Positions 1-5,120 of a DNA stretch of 6,197 nucleotides are shown here, in pieces (positions within the stretch are counted from its first letter, which is position 1; every line of letters starts with the position of its first letter). Source of the DNA: Methanomassiliicoccaceae archaeon (GTDB lineage Archaea > Thermoplasmatota > Thermoplasmata > Methanomassiliicoccales > Methanomethylophilaceae). The notes below the pieces were generated by a model that was not told the DNA's origin, did not search any database, and saw only the letters and a list, made by a program, of their open reading frames with translations. Made by a program: the position numbers and the translations under genes. The stretch spans positions 1 through 6,197 of the forward strand of contig JAIRJQ010000087.1 of assembly GCA_031260545.1 (NCBI GenBank), read 5' to 3'.

Positions 1-32
1 AACATATTAAGGTGATCTGCATCTGATAACCG

Positions 33-59
33 TATCCGACACCGCACTGTGTTCGGATA
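33..59. repeat. Inverted repeat / hairpin with 10-bp stem
   Basis: TATCCGACAC (33-42) pairs with GTGTTCGGATA (49-59) through ten Watson-Crick pairs, with one bulged T at 52 and a six-base loop. No T-run follows on either strand, so it is not an obvious intrinsic terminator. It lies in a stretch with no convincing gene and could be a structured leader, the 3' end of an upstream transcript, or an operator. The pairing is directly visible; the role is unknown. Confidence 0.7.
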
Positions 60-61
60 AG

Positions 62-118
62 ACGCCTGGCTCCTTATATGGGCGTTGCTGTTCGGTGTCT
101 GCGGGTCAGTTCGAACTG
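62..118. repeat. Further short inverted repeats in gene-free region
   Basis: ACGCC (62-66) can pair with GGCGT (81-85), and CAGTTCGAACTG (107-118) is a perfect 12-bp palindrome. With the hairpin at 33-59 this makes three consecutive self-complementary elements in about 85 bases. Each of these two is weak alone. The palindrome resembles a T-arm (TTCGAAC), but no acceptor or anticodon stem can be built around it. Confidence 0.4.
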
Positions 119-170
119 CGAGAGGGAGCGTCATCTTTTGTACAAAAATTATGTTGGTATAAAGATGAAC

Positions 171-178
171 TTTTTAAA
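171..178 (+). promoter_or_regulatory. Candidate TATA box for the zinc-ribbon gene
   Basis: TTTTTAAA at 171-178 would place transcription start near 200, about 10 bases before the TTG at 212. A second candidate, TATAAA at 158-163, would start near 187. AAAGGAG at 176-182 also resembles a ribosome binding site, but no ATG, GTG or TTG in the reading frame lies at a suitable distance after it. The AT-rich stretch therefore looks more like a promoter than coding sequence. Confidence 0.35.
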
Positions 179-211
179 GGAGAACATAATATTTCTGAAC
201 GGGGTATTGGT

Positions 212-616
212 TTGCATCGTTGCTGCAGCTGCGGACGCAGGGGTTACGGATCATATTGTTTAGTGTGCGGATCTCCCGCGCGGTGGGAGGATCCTCCGGA
301 TCCGTTCTGCAAAGAATGCGGCCGTCCTGTGGTCGGAGATCCATGTTCCGCGTGTTCGGACGATCGTGATAATAAGAAAAAGCATAACGTAAGGTTGTTT
401 GACAAACGTGGAGACCTGTTACGTACGATACACGTTTTTAACGGGGACAGTATCGCCGATCATTTTTCCAAATACCCGAGCGATCGGCCGAGACCGCACG
501 GTCTGTACACATTTTACAAAATGGACGGCGTTTGGTATCCTGCGGACGGCCAAGGGCCTGCGGTCACGATGGACAAGGATATTGTTTGCTGTTATGAAAC
601 ATCTGACAGCGAATGA
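212..616 (+). CDS. Double zinc-ribbon protein with InlB B-repeat-like C-terminal domain
   Basis: Small, probably cytosolic protein, 134 residues from TTG 212. Two zinc ribbons are visible: C4/C7 with C16/C19, and C33/C36 with C45/C48, both spaced CxxC-x8-CxxC. A charged linker (about 49-58) leads to residues 59-130, where a VRLFD strand, an HVFNGDSI segment, GLYTFYKMDGVWY and TMDKDIVCCYE follow the order of the Listeria-Bacteroides repeat (Flg_new / InlB B-repeat, a beta-grasp fold, usual form GYTFxGWY...DITLYAKW). That match is made by eye. The frame is open back to GTG 95, which would add 39 residues. I prefer 212 because the protein would then begin just before the ribbon, like the paralogs downstream, and because the preceding DNA looks like a promoter; the start is uncertain. 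No signal peptide or membrane helix. Zinc ribbons with this spacing usually mediate protein or nucleic-acid contacts; the partner is unknown. It lies 98 bases before the large gene at 715, perhaps functionally linked but with a separate promoter candidate between. Confidence 0.7.
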   Translation: MHRCCSCGRRGYGSYCLVCGSPARWEDPPDPFCKECGRPVVGDPCSACSDDRDNKKKHNVRLFDKRGDLLRTIHVFNGDSIADHFSKYPSDRPRPHGLYTFYKMDGVWYPADGQGPAVTMDKDIVCCYETSDSE

Positions 617-621
617 ATTTC

Positions 622-629
622 TTTATATT
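622..629 (+). promoter_or_regulatory. Candidate TATA box for the large gene
   Basis: TTTATATT at 622-629 would put transcription start near 651 and leave a leader of about 60 bases before ATG 715. CTATAATC just downstream (631-638) is an alternative, with a start near 660. The large gene could therefore be expressed independently of the zinc-ribbon gene that ends at 616. Confidence 0.4.
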
Positions 630-657
630 CCTATAATCCCCTAACAAATATTGTGGT

Positions 658-693
658 GAACGGCACCGTTCAAAAACGGTTTGGACGTACCGT
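658..693 (+). promoter_or_regulatory. Four alternating half-sites in the leader of the large gene
   Basis: Four copies of a 5-6 base element alternate in orientation: AACGG (659-663), ACCGTT (665-670), AACGGT (675-680) and ACCGT (689-693). Neighbours are complementary: GAACG/CGTTC, ACCGTT/AACGGT with a CAAA loop, and ACGGT/ACCGT with an eight-base loop. Transcribed, they give mutually exclusive hairpins; as DNA they are clustered operator half-sites. The pairing is seen; the regulatory role is inferred. Confidence 0.55.
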
Positions 694-699
694 AGAGAC

Positions 700-710
700 T
701 CACCGGTGAT
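700..710 (+). promoter_or_regulatory. Ribosome binding site inside a 10-bp palindrome
   Basis: GGTGAT (705-710) matches the complement of the usual archaeal 16S 3' end (ATCACCTCC) and sits four bases before ATG 715. That favours 715 over the GTG at 706, which overlaps the site. The GGTGA half also completes the perfect palindrome TCACCGGTGA (700-709), so the site could be occluded by pairing with another ACC-containing strand. Confidence 0.5.
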
Positions 711-714
711 CAAT

Positions 715-3174
715 ATGGAACAGAAACCTCCCTCTCTGGAGAATGTGTTAGCGGTCGCAAAAAAATATTATTCGTGGTCCTTTCAGATAATAGAGCCGGC
801 GATACAGAGCGAGTTCGCACGGGTCATCAATTGGGACCCGAGATTCGACGGTAAAAGGAAGGATGACAAGACCGCTGCCAAGCTTTCATATGATGTTATG
901 ATTTTGGGCGCGCACGGCGGTGCATCGAATGCCGCCGCGGCCGTAGCCTGCGCTGTGTTCGATATAGCTTATGATGACGTTTGCGCATCACAGAACCTTG
1001 GGTGCGCCATAGCGGCGTTCTGCGACAACAGCAAGAACGCGGAGATAAAGGAGAAAGAGAAAGAAATATACGCTGATGCCGAGACGATCCTGCTGTACGC
1101 TGTAAATATATCGTCAGATAACGGTAAATACACGAACAAAAGCCTTGAACCTCTCACCGCCCTCGGGAATCTCTATCTTGATATGTTAAGGAACGAAGAG
1201 GCCAAAAATAAATTCGAATCCGTTTTGAGCATACGCGACTGCTACCCTCCGGCGATGACCGGCCTTATGGCTTACTATCGGGCGATCAACAGACCGCAGA
1301 TGATACGCGGATTCGGCATGGCCGTCAAGAACAAACCGACCGTCATAGGAAGGGCGTTCAACGAGATCATCAAGAACAATGAAGACAAAGTTCCGTCGCG
1401 CAAGGAATCTTTAGGAACGGAAGAGGCACTGGAAAAAAATATGGAAGAGCTCAGTAATGTTGAAGCTACCACGTATGCTGATGTTTTTGGGAACATAGAT
1501 CCTGAGAATGCTCAGAGGATAAGGAAGAATACGAAAGAGATCGGCGACAGAATGAGGATCCGGATACCCAACATGACCGTACTGACCCAGTTCACCAAAA
1601 TTGATGAGGAGAATCAGATAAGCATCGGGTGTGCCATCAGGGCCGTCGGGGATGAACTTGTGAATTTGACCAAGTATACTCTGCGTTATGCGAAGGAATC
1701 TGTCAACACGCAGGCCGATGTCTTTGAGAATCTTGGTGTGGAGGGAAGGATAATGGGATTGACCCTTCCTGATTTCATGCGTGACGTTGTTAAAAATCCC
1801 AAAAAATATGAGAATGCCGACATCGCCTTCAACCCCGGCCTTGCCGGTGAGATGCAGAATAAGATGATGGCGTACGCCAATGATATGATCGCGAACATAG
1901 AAAAAATAATGGGAGGGGACACAAGCACCGAAACTGTTGCCAAAGCTTTCAAAAGCGTAGGCAAAGTGGACCCTCTTATCGCAGTGCAGAGTCTCGATCC
2001 GTATGATTATGCGAATGCGTGGGATGTCATCATACAACAATTCAACGCGAAACGTCTTTCTGAGAAGATCAATGCGATCGGTTCGTACATAACCATGGTC
2101 AACGGAAGAACAACGAACGGGTACGTAGATATCTTAGAGACATTCACGCGCGAATATCGGAAGATCACAACGGCATACATAAAAGAGGAGGAAAGGATAG
2201 TGGATGTGTACCGCGATGATCCCGATAAATTGAAAGTGGCCATGCATAAGCTTCATGTGAACTATTATCCGCAGTTCAACAACTGCTACAGGCCTTACTT
2301 CGGCCAGGCGACGCAGCTTACCTCCATGGCATACAAGAAACTGGAACGATACATACCGATGATGTATCAGGCGGCGATGAAACATCTCGTTTACATATCC
2401 GATGAAAAGGTCCGGCATGACCAGGAGAATAAGTTGGTCGGCATCATCGCACAGGGCCTTCAGGCTGCCATTCAGTTATTGGTCGGATCCTACGGGTTCG
2501 GAGGTCTGAAGGATATACGTCTCTGCGGCTGCGACCCGGAAGAGATGGAAAGATTGGAAGCATCCATAGCAGAGCGTGAGAAAAAGATCGGAGAAGATAT
2601 GATCATGAAGCAGAAGGCGCATATGAACGCCTTTAAGAATGGTGACATCGATGAAAATTCATCGTGGTACAAGAACTACGTCAAAAAATATGAGTACTCC
2701 TTGGACCTGATATTCATCAAATACCGGACGAATGACCATTTTACGGTCACAGATAAGAACTTCTGGTCCCCTTTCGGTTCCTTCAGCCACTCGAGTTTTG
2801 AAAATCATATATCCGGTCAGCGGAAGGTCAGCTGTGACATCTCCGTGGGATTGGACGCCGGGGCAGTGTCAGGCGAAGCTAAATTCGGTTTCTCGTATGT
2901 CCGGGACAAGAATGGGAGGATACACCCCGACGACCTCGACGTACGCGCGGGCCTCGGCGCATCGGCCGGTAAAGGGCCCGTATCAGTATCGGCGGGAATA
3001 GAGGCGTCCCTTCAGCGCGGGACAAAACTGCAGGGCAAACTTGAGCTTTCCGGTAATGAATATATCGATAGGATGAAGGAGAGATATTTCGGAGAGCACA
3101 GAGGATGGATCCGCACAGAGATCCCCACATTGGAACTGTGGAGCGGCGAGTACGTCATATCTGACAAAAATTGA
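715..3174 (+). CDS. Large protein of unknown function, TPR-like N-terminus and Gly-rich beta C-terminus
   Basis: About 819 residues; I do not recognise the family. Residues about 65-205 look like an alpha-solenoid: Ala-rich helices, then a near-canonical TPR at about 143-190 (LTALGNLYLDM...EEAKNKFESVL...YPPAMTGLMAYY). Residues 205-510 are mostly helical and charged. A Tyr-rich stretch follows (about 515-555). A moderately hydrophobic helix at about 576-600 ends in GSYGFGG and precedes a CGC motif (C604, C606) and a charged helix (about 607-640). Residues about 700-781 change character: alternating polar and small residues rich in Gly, Ser and Ala (SVGLDAGAV, AGLGASAGKGPVSVSAGIEA) suggest consecutive amphipathic beta-strands. 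There is no signal peptide and no clear membrane segment, so a cytosolic or non-classically exported protein is likely. ATG 715 is chosen for its GGTGAT site; GTG 706 would add three residues. TPRs suggest protein binding. An effector, scaffold or pore-forming role is speculation. It converges on the minus-strand gene with 28 bases between stops. Confidence 0.85.
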   Translation: MEQKPPSLENVLAVAKKYYSWSFQIIEPAIQSEFARVINWDPRFDGKRKDDKTAAKLSYDVMILGAHGGASNAAAAVACAVFDIAYDDVCASQNLGCAIAAFCDNSKNAEIKEKEKEIYADAETILLYAVNISSDNGKYTNKSLEPLTALGNLYLDMLRNEEAKNKFESVLSIRDCYPPAMTGLMAYYRAINRPQMIRGFGMAVKNKPTVIGRAFNEIIKNNEDKVPSRKESLGTEEALEKNMEELSNVEATTYADVFGNIDPENAQRIRKNTKEIGDRMRIRIPNMTVLTQFTKIDEENQISIGCAIRAVGDELVNLTKYTLRYAKESVNTQADVFENLGVEGRIMGLTLPDFMRDVVKNPKKYENADIAFNPGLAGEMQNKMMAYANDMIANIEKIMGGDTSTETVAKAFKSVGKVDPLIAVQSLDPYDYANAWDVIIQQFNAKRLSEKINAIGSYITMVNGRTTNGYVDILETFTREYRKITTAYIKEEERIVDVYRDDPDKLKVAMHKLHVNYYPQFNNCYRPYFGQATQLTSMAYKKLERYIPMMYQAAMKHLVYISDEKVRHDQENKLVGIIAQGLQAAIQLLVGSYGFGGLKDIRLCGCDPEEMERLEASIAEREKKIGEDMIMKQKAHMNAFKNGDIDENSSWYKNYVKKYEYSLDLIFIKYRTNDHFTVTDKNFWSPFGSFSHSSFENHISGQRKVSCDISVGLDAGAVSGEAKFGFSYVRDKNGRIHPDDLDVRAGLGASAGKGPVSVSAGIEASLQRGTKLQGKLELSGNEYIDRMKERYFGEHRGWIRTEIPTLELWSGEYVISDKN

Positions 3175-3202
3175 AGACCCGTTCTTTCGTAATGCCAAGA
3201 TA

Positions 3203-3973
3203 TCAGCTGTATAACCACGTCATTTGGGCGATGAGCACGCCGAGTACGGACAGAACGGCCACCCAAAAGACCCAATTCCTATTCAGATACTTCGCAGAGA
3301 CGTACGCAACGCACGCGAACATTGACACCGTCACCACGCGTGAGAATATCAGTGCGGTGCCCATGTCCTTTAATATTATGAAAGGAAGCACCGTGAGCGT
3401 CGCCATCAGGACATCTATCATCACGAATGAGATGACAACGTGATAATCTTTCTTGCGGAACTTGTAAGCTTTCCCGGGATCGACGTGAGGACAGGACGAG
3501 AGGATCATATCCATCACTTTTTCTTTGTCGCCAGGTCCCAGATGATGGGCCGGTCCTGCATCAAGCGATTCCGTCAGACGTGCTTTTGCCGACCCGTCAT
3601 CCCTGTTGATCAGAAGTTTATGTATCGCACGGTCATCCTCGGATTCTGTTATCGTTACACAGAGGTTGTACGACCATCCGTCGATGATCCCCCATATTAT
3701 GTTCACCATATATGCCGCTGAGATCGCATACAGCACAATACCGGGATTGGACGCATCCGCAAAACCGCCTATCAGATTTATCGCGATGCATGACATCCAT
3801 GCGCCGAAGAAGAATTCCGTGATGATGAACGGTAACGGAACATTCTTCGAGATATACCGCCACAACGGGTTGCGGGAGACGAATCTCTTGAGAGGATGTC
3901 TCTTTGAAATTACGCCGGGATCAAAATTTTGATCCGCATTCTCATCCTCCTTTTCAACTCCCATGCTAGCCAT
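3203..3973 (-). CDS. Five-helix membrane protein resembling VIT1/CCC1 transporter family
   Basis: 256 residues. A charged cytosolic N-terminus (1-45) leads to probable membrane helices at about 47-70, 78-101, 177-201, 206-230 and 233-254, with a soluble loop at 102-176. Helix 1 carries ITEFFFGAWMSCIAINL and helix 2 NIIWGIIDGWSYNL. Together with the C-terminal LPFIILKD and following helices, this matches from memory a bacterial and archaeal group annotated as VIT1/CCC1-like transporters (typical form EVLFGLxM...NLAWGIIDAxMY...LPVVLPF). Characterised VIT1/CCC1 proteins move ferrous iron or manganese across membranes; transport by this divergent relative is inferred, and its substrate is unknown. 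ATG 3973 is the outer start; ATG 3964 (MGVEKEDE) is equally possible. No ribosome binding site is seen, and the TATA box fits a leaderless transcript. An 18-bp perfect palindrome lies within codons about 13-19. It is divergent from the TM2 cluster and convergent with the large gene. Confidence 0.8.
   Translation of the reverse strand: MASMGVEKEDENADQNFDPGVISKRHPLKRFVSRNPLWRYISKNVPLPFIITEFFFGAWMSCIAINLIGGFADASNPGIVLYAISAAYMVNIIWGIIDGWSYNLCVTITESEDDRAIHKLLINRDDGSAKARLTESLDAGPAHHLGPGDKEKVMDMILSSCPHVDPGKAYKFRKKDYHVVISFVMIDVLMATLTVLPFIILKDMGTALIFSRVVTVSMFACVAYVSAKYLNRNWVFWVAVLSVLGVLIAQMTWLYS
3918..3935. repeat. 18-bp perfect palindrome inside the start of the membrane-protein gene
   Basis: GGATCAAAATTTTGATCC is perfectly self-complementary over 18 bases. 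It lies 39-56 bases inside the minus-strand gene counted from ATG 3973, where it encodes part of ADQNFDPG. By rough estimate, such a palindrome is expected by chance in only a few percent of windows this long. It could be an operator just downstream of a leaderless start, or chance. Confidence 0.6.
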
Positions 3974-3986
3974 TATGATATCATTG

Positions 3987-3997
3987 ATTAAAATATT
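3987..3997 (-). promoter_or_regulatory. TATA box for the minus-strand membrane protein
   Basis: On the minus strand this reads AATATTTTAAT, centred near 3992. A start of transcription 26-28 bases away falls at about 3964-3966, practically on ATG 3964 and within ATG 3973. This implies a leaderless transcript and slightly favours ATG 3964 as the true start. Confidence 0.5.
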
Positions 3998-4060
3998 GAC
4001 CGAATGCCATCTTGCCGCCGGTGTGTTTCTTCTGACCCTTTTGTTTTAAAAAAAGGATAT

Positions 4061-4069
4061 TTTTTATAT
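4061..4069 (+). promoter_or_regulatory. TATA box for the first zinc-ribbon/TM2 gene
   Basis: TTTTTATAT at 4061-4069, preceded by a purine run (AAAAAAAGG) suited to a TFB recognition element. Transcription would start near 4090, leaving about a dozen bases of leader. That leader contains AGGTAAGG (4093-4100), a ribosome binding site for ATG 4103. Confidence 0.55.
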
Positions 4070-4102
4070 CTATGACTGCATGAATATTGCACAGGTAAGG
4101 AT

Positions 4103-4513
4103 ATGTATTGCGGTAAATGCGGAAATGAGATGAGGGATGGTCAAGAATTCTGCGACAAATGCGGTCAGAAGGCAGGAACGAATGTGAATAACAGGAATGT
4201 TATCTACATCAGTGAAAAGAGTGCAGGGGTTGCCGCGGTCCTCTCATTCCTGTTCGCCGGCCTCGGGCAGATATATGTCGGCAAGATCGGACGCGGGCTC
4301 GCTATAATAGCGTTATACGCCATATTCGCCGTCGCCTGCTCGGTACTGCTGATAATAACGCTGAACCCGGATGATCTTGGAGAGCTGCTTGCTATCATGG
4401 TCATAATGGTGATAGGGAGTTTGATTATTCTTATATGGAACGTGTACGACGCATACAAACTTGCTAACGAGTACAATGATTCTTTAAGAGCTACCGGGAA
4501 CCGTCCGTGGTGA
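4103..4513 (+). CDS. Zinc-ribbon/TM2-domain membrane protein, paralog 1
   Basis: 136 residues. The N-terminal zinc ribbon has C3/C6 and C17/C20 (CxxC-x10-CxxC, MYCGKCG...EFCDKCGQ). A short polar linker (22-38) leads to a TM2 domain: KSAGVAAVLSFLFAGLGQIYVGK (39-61), a hydrophobic stretch to about 86, an inserted polar segment LNPDDLGE (87-94), a second membrane stretch (95-112), and the family's terminal WNVYDAYKLANEYN (112-125). It ends in ATGNRPW, shared with the two paralogs. TM2 proteins are small membrane proteins with no agreed biochemical activity. The ribbon probably stays in the cytosol and binds zinc. The Asp in YDAY (D116), common in TM2 domains, is kept here but is N or H in the paralogs. 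AGGTAAGG before ATG 4103 supports the start. Own promoter; divergent from the membrane gene at 3973. Confidence 0.92.
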   Translation: MYCGKCGNEMRDGQEFCDKCGQKAGTNVNNRNVIYISEKSAGVAAVLSFLFAGLGQIYVGKIGRGLAIIALYAIFAVACSVLLIITLNPDDLGELLAIMVIMVIGSLIILIWNVYDAYKLANEYNDSLRATGNRPW

Positions 4514-4526
4514 TCCCTGAAACATC

Positions 4527-4538
4527 AAAAACCCCTTT
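4527..4538 (+). terminator. Post-stop A-run/CCC/T-run motif, copy 1
   Basis: AAAAACCCCTTT begins 13 bases after the stop codon and is followed by CATATTTTTAAT. The same motif follows the other two paralogs at nearly the same distance. It may be a termination or 3'-processing signal, or simply flanking DNA duplicated with the genes. The T-rich stretch after it also serves as a candidate promoter for the next gene. Confidence 0.35.
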
Positions 4539-4555
4539 CATATTTTTAATCACCG

Positions 4556-4562
4556 TTTAATA
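4556..4562 (+). promoter_or_regulatory. Candidate TATA box for the two-helix protein
   Basis: TTTAATA at 4556-4562 lies about 26 bases before ATG 4585, and no ribosome binding site precedes that ATG, so a leaderless transcript is likely. TTTTTAAT at 4543-4550 is an alternative that would give a leader of about 13 bases. Confidence 0.4.
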
Positions 4563-4584
4563 CCTGCAGTCATCTATTACCGTC

Positions 4585-4905
4585 ATGGTCCGAAGTACAG
4601 AGGACAGTTCGATCGATGCCAAAGGGATGTTTCGCCGCAGAGATCCGGAGGACAGTTCGATCGATGCGAAGAAATTGCCTCTTGCCGCAGGATTTCTATT
4701 AATGATCGCGGGGTTCTTGATCCTGACGTTCGCGTTATATTCCGTGGTCATGGCGGCACTCGGCAAAGCAAGCGCGTTCGGTCTCATCGGAGGCATACTT
4801 CTCATGCCTTTCGGGGTGCTTTTATTGACCGTCGGCGGGATCATGGTTTTCGTGGGTTCCGTGAGCAGACTGTCGGGGAGGAGGAACAGAAGGCTCCTCT
4901 ATTGA
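4585..4905 (+). CDS. Small two-helix membrane protein with duplicated EDSSIDAK segment
   Basis: 106 residues; family not recognised. The N-terminal 30 residues are polar and carry EDSSIDAK twice (6-13 and 22-29), separated by a basic stretch (GMFRRRDP). Two hydrophobic helices follow at about 32-56 and 64-93, the second Gly-rich (GLIGGILLMPFGVLLLTVGGIMVFVGS). A basic tail (LSGRRNRRLLY) suggests that the C-terminus, and with two helices also the N-terminus, is cytosolic. It has no zinc ribbon, no TM2 signature and no RPW terminus, so it is not a fourth paralog. It sits between paralogs 1 and 2, with 71 bases before it and 215 after it, and appears to have its own promoter. ATG 4585 is the only reasonable start and is probably leaderless. 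A membrane-anchored accessory role is only a guess. Confidence 0.75.
   Translation: MVRSTEDSSIDAKGMFRRRDPEDSSIDAKKLPLAAGFLLMIAGFLILTFALYSVVMAALGKASAFGLIGGILLMPFGVLLLTVGGIMVFVGSVSRLSGRRNRRLLY
4600..4667 (+). repeat. 48-bp tandem duplication, two perfect 20-bp cores
   Basis: GAGGACAGTTCGATCGATGC occurs at 4600-4619 and again at 4648-4667, exactly 48 bases (16 codons) apart and in frame, encoding EDSSIDA twice. A further GCCGCAG match (4634-4640 and 4684-4690), offset by two bases, suggests that the duplicated unit was longer and its second half has diverged. Perfect identity, including synonymous positions, points to a recent event. Confidence 0.85.
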
Positions 4906-5025
4906 TCGCTTTAACATATCTGCGCGAAAAAATGTATCATTGTGTCCAATATGTGAACATAAGTGTGTGCCGGAACGGTCGGCCAGCATCAACGGAGATG
5001 TGAAAAATATTTATTTTTATGCGTT

Positions 5026-5035
5026 GATATATAAA
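5026..5035 (+). promoter_or_regulatory. Upstream alternative TATA box for paralog 2
   Basis: GATATATAAA is a good TATA-like sequence that would start transcription near 5057, giving a leader of about 65 bases for ATG 5121. It may be a second promoter or simply part of the AT-rich region; the box at 5068-5079 is better placed. Confidence 0.3.
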
Positions 5036-5054
5036 CTACACCTAAATTAATGAA

Positions 5055-5070
5055 AAAACATCAATGTTTT
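5055..5070. promoter_or_regulatory. Inverted repeat overlapping the promoter of paralog 2
   Basis: AAAACAT (5055-5061) and ATGTTTT (5064-5070) are perfect inverted repeats around a CA spacer. The right arm overlaps the start of the TATA box at 5068, where a bound dimeric regulator would block TBP/TFB. Seven-base arms can arise by chance in AT-rich DNA, so the position is the main argument. Confidence 0.4.
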
Positions 5071-5079
5071 ATATATAAA
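5068..5079 (+). promoter_or_regulatory. TATA box for paralog 2
   Basis: TTTATATATAAA is a strong TATA element centred near 5073. Transcription would start near 5100, leaving a leader of about 20 bases with GGGGAGAT (5109-5116), a ribosome binding site suited to ATG 5121. Confidence 0.55.
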
Positions 5080-5120
5080 TCTCCTATAGACGCCGGGGAT
5101 GGGAAGATGGGGAGATACGA

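Noticed and set aside
100..120. T-arm-like TTCGAAC suggesting a tRNA remnant
   Set aside because: No flanking acceptor, anticodon or D-arm pairing can be built around it.
286..303. GGAGGATCCTCC palindrome and two GGATCC sites in the zinc-ribbon gene
   Set aside because: Explained by the Asp-Pro codons of EDPPDP; no sign of a joint, cloning scar or site-specific recombination.
491..504. Inverted repeat AGACCG-CA-CGGTCT inside the zinc-ribbon gene
   Set aside because: Six-base arms within coding sequence are expected by chance at this length, and nothing in its position suggests regulation. It shares a CA spacer with two other repeats here, but the arms are unrelated.
1411..2040. 209-codon open frame on the minus strand inside the large gene
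   Set aside because: It is fully antisense to a well-supported long gene, has no promoter or ribosome binding site that I can see, and its His/Ile-rich composition reads like the complement of the sense codons.
3440..3932. Plus-strand open frames opposite the membrane-protein gene
   Set aside because: They are antisense to a gene with clear membrane helices and family signatures, overlap one another in different frames, and lack initiation signals.
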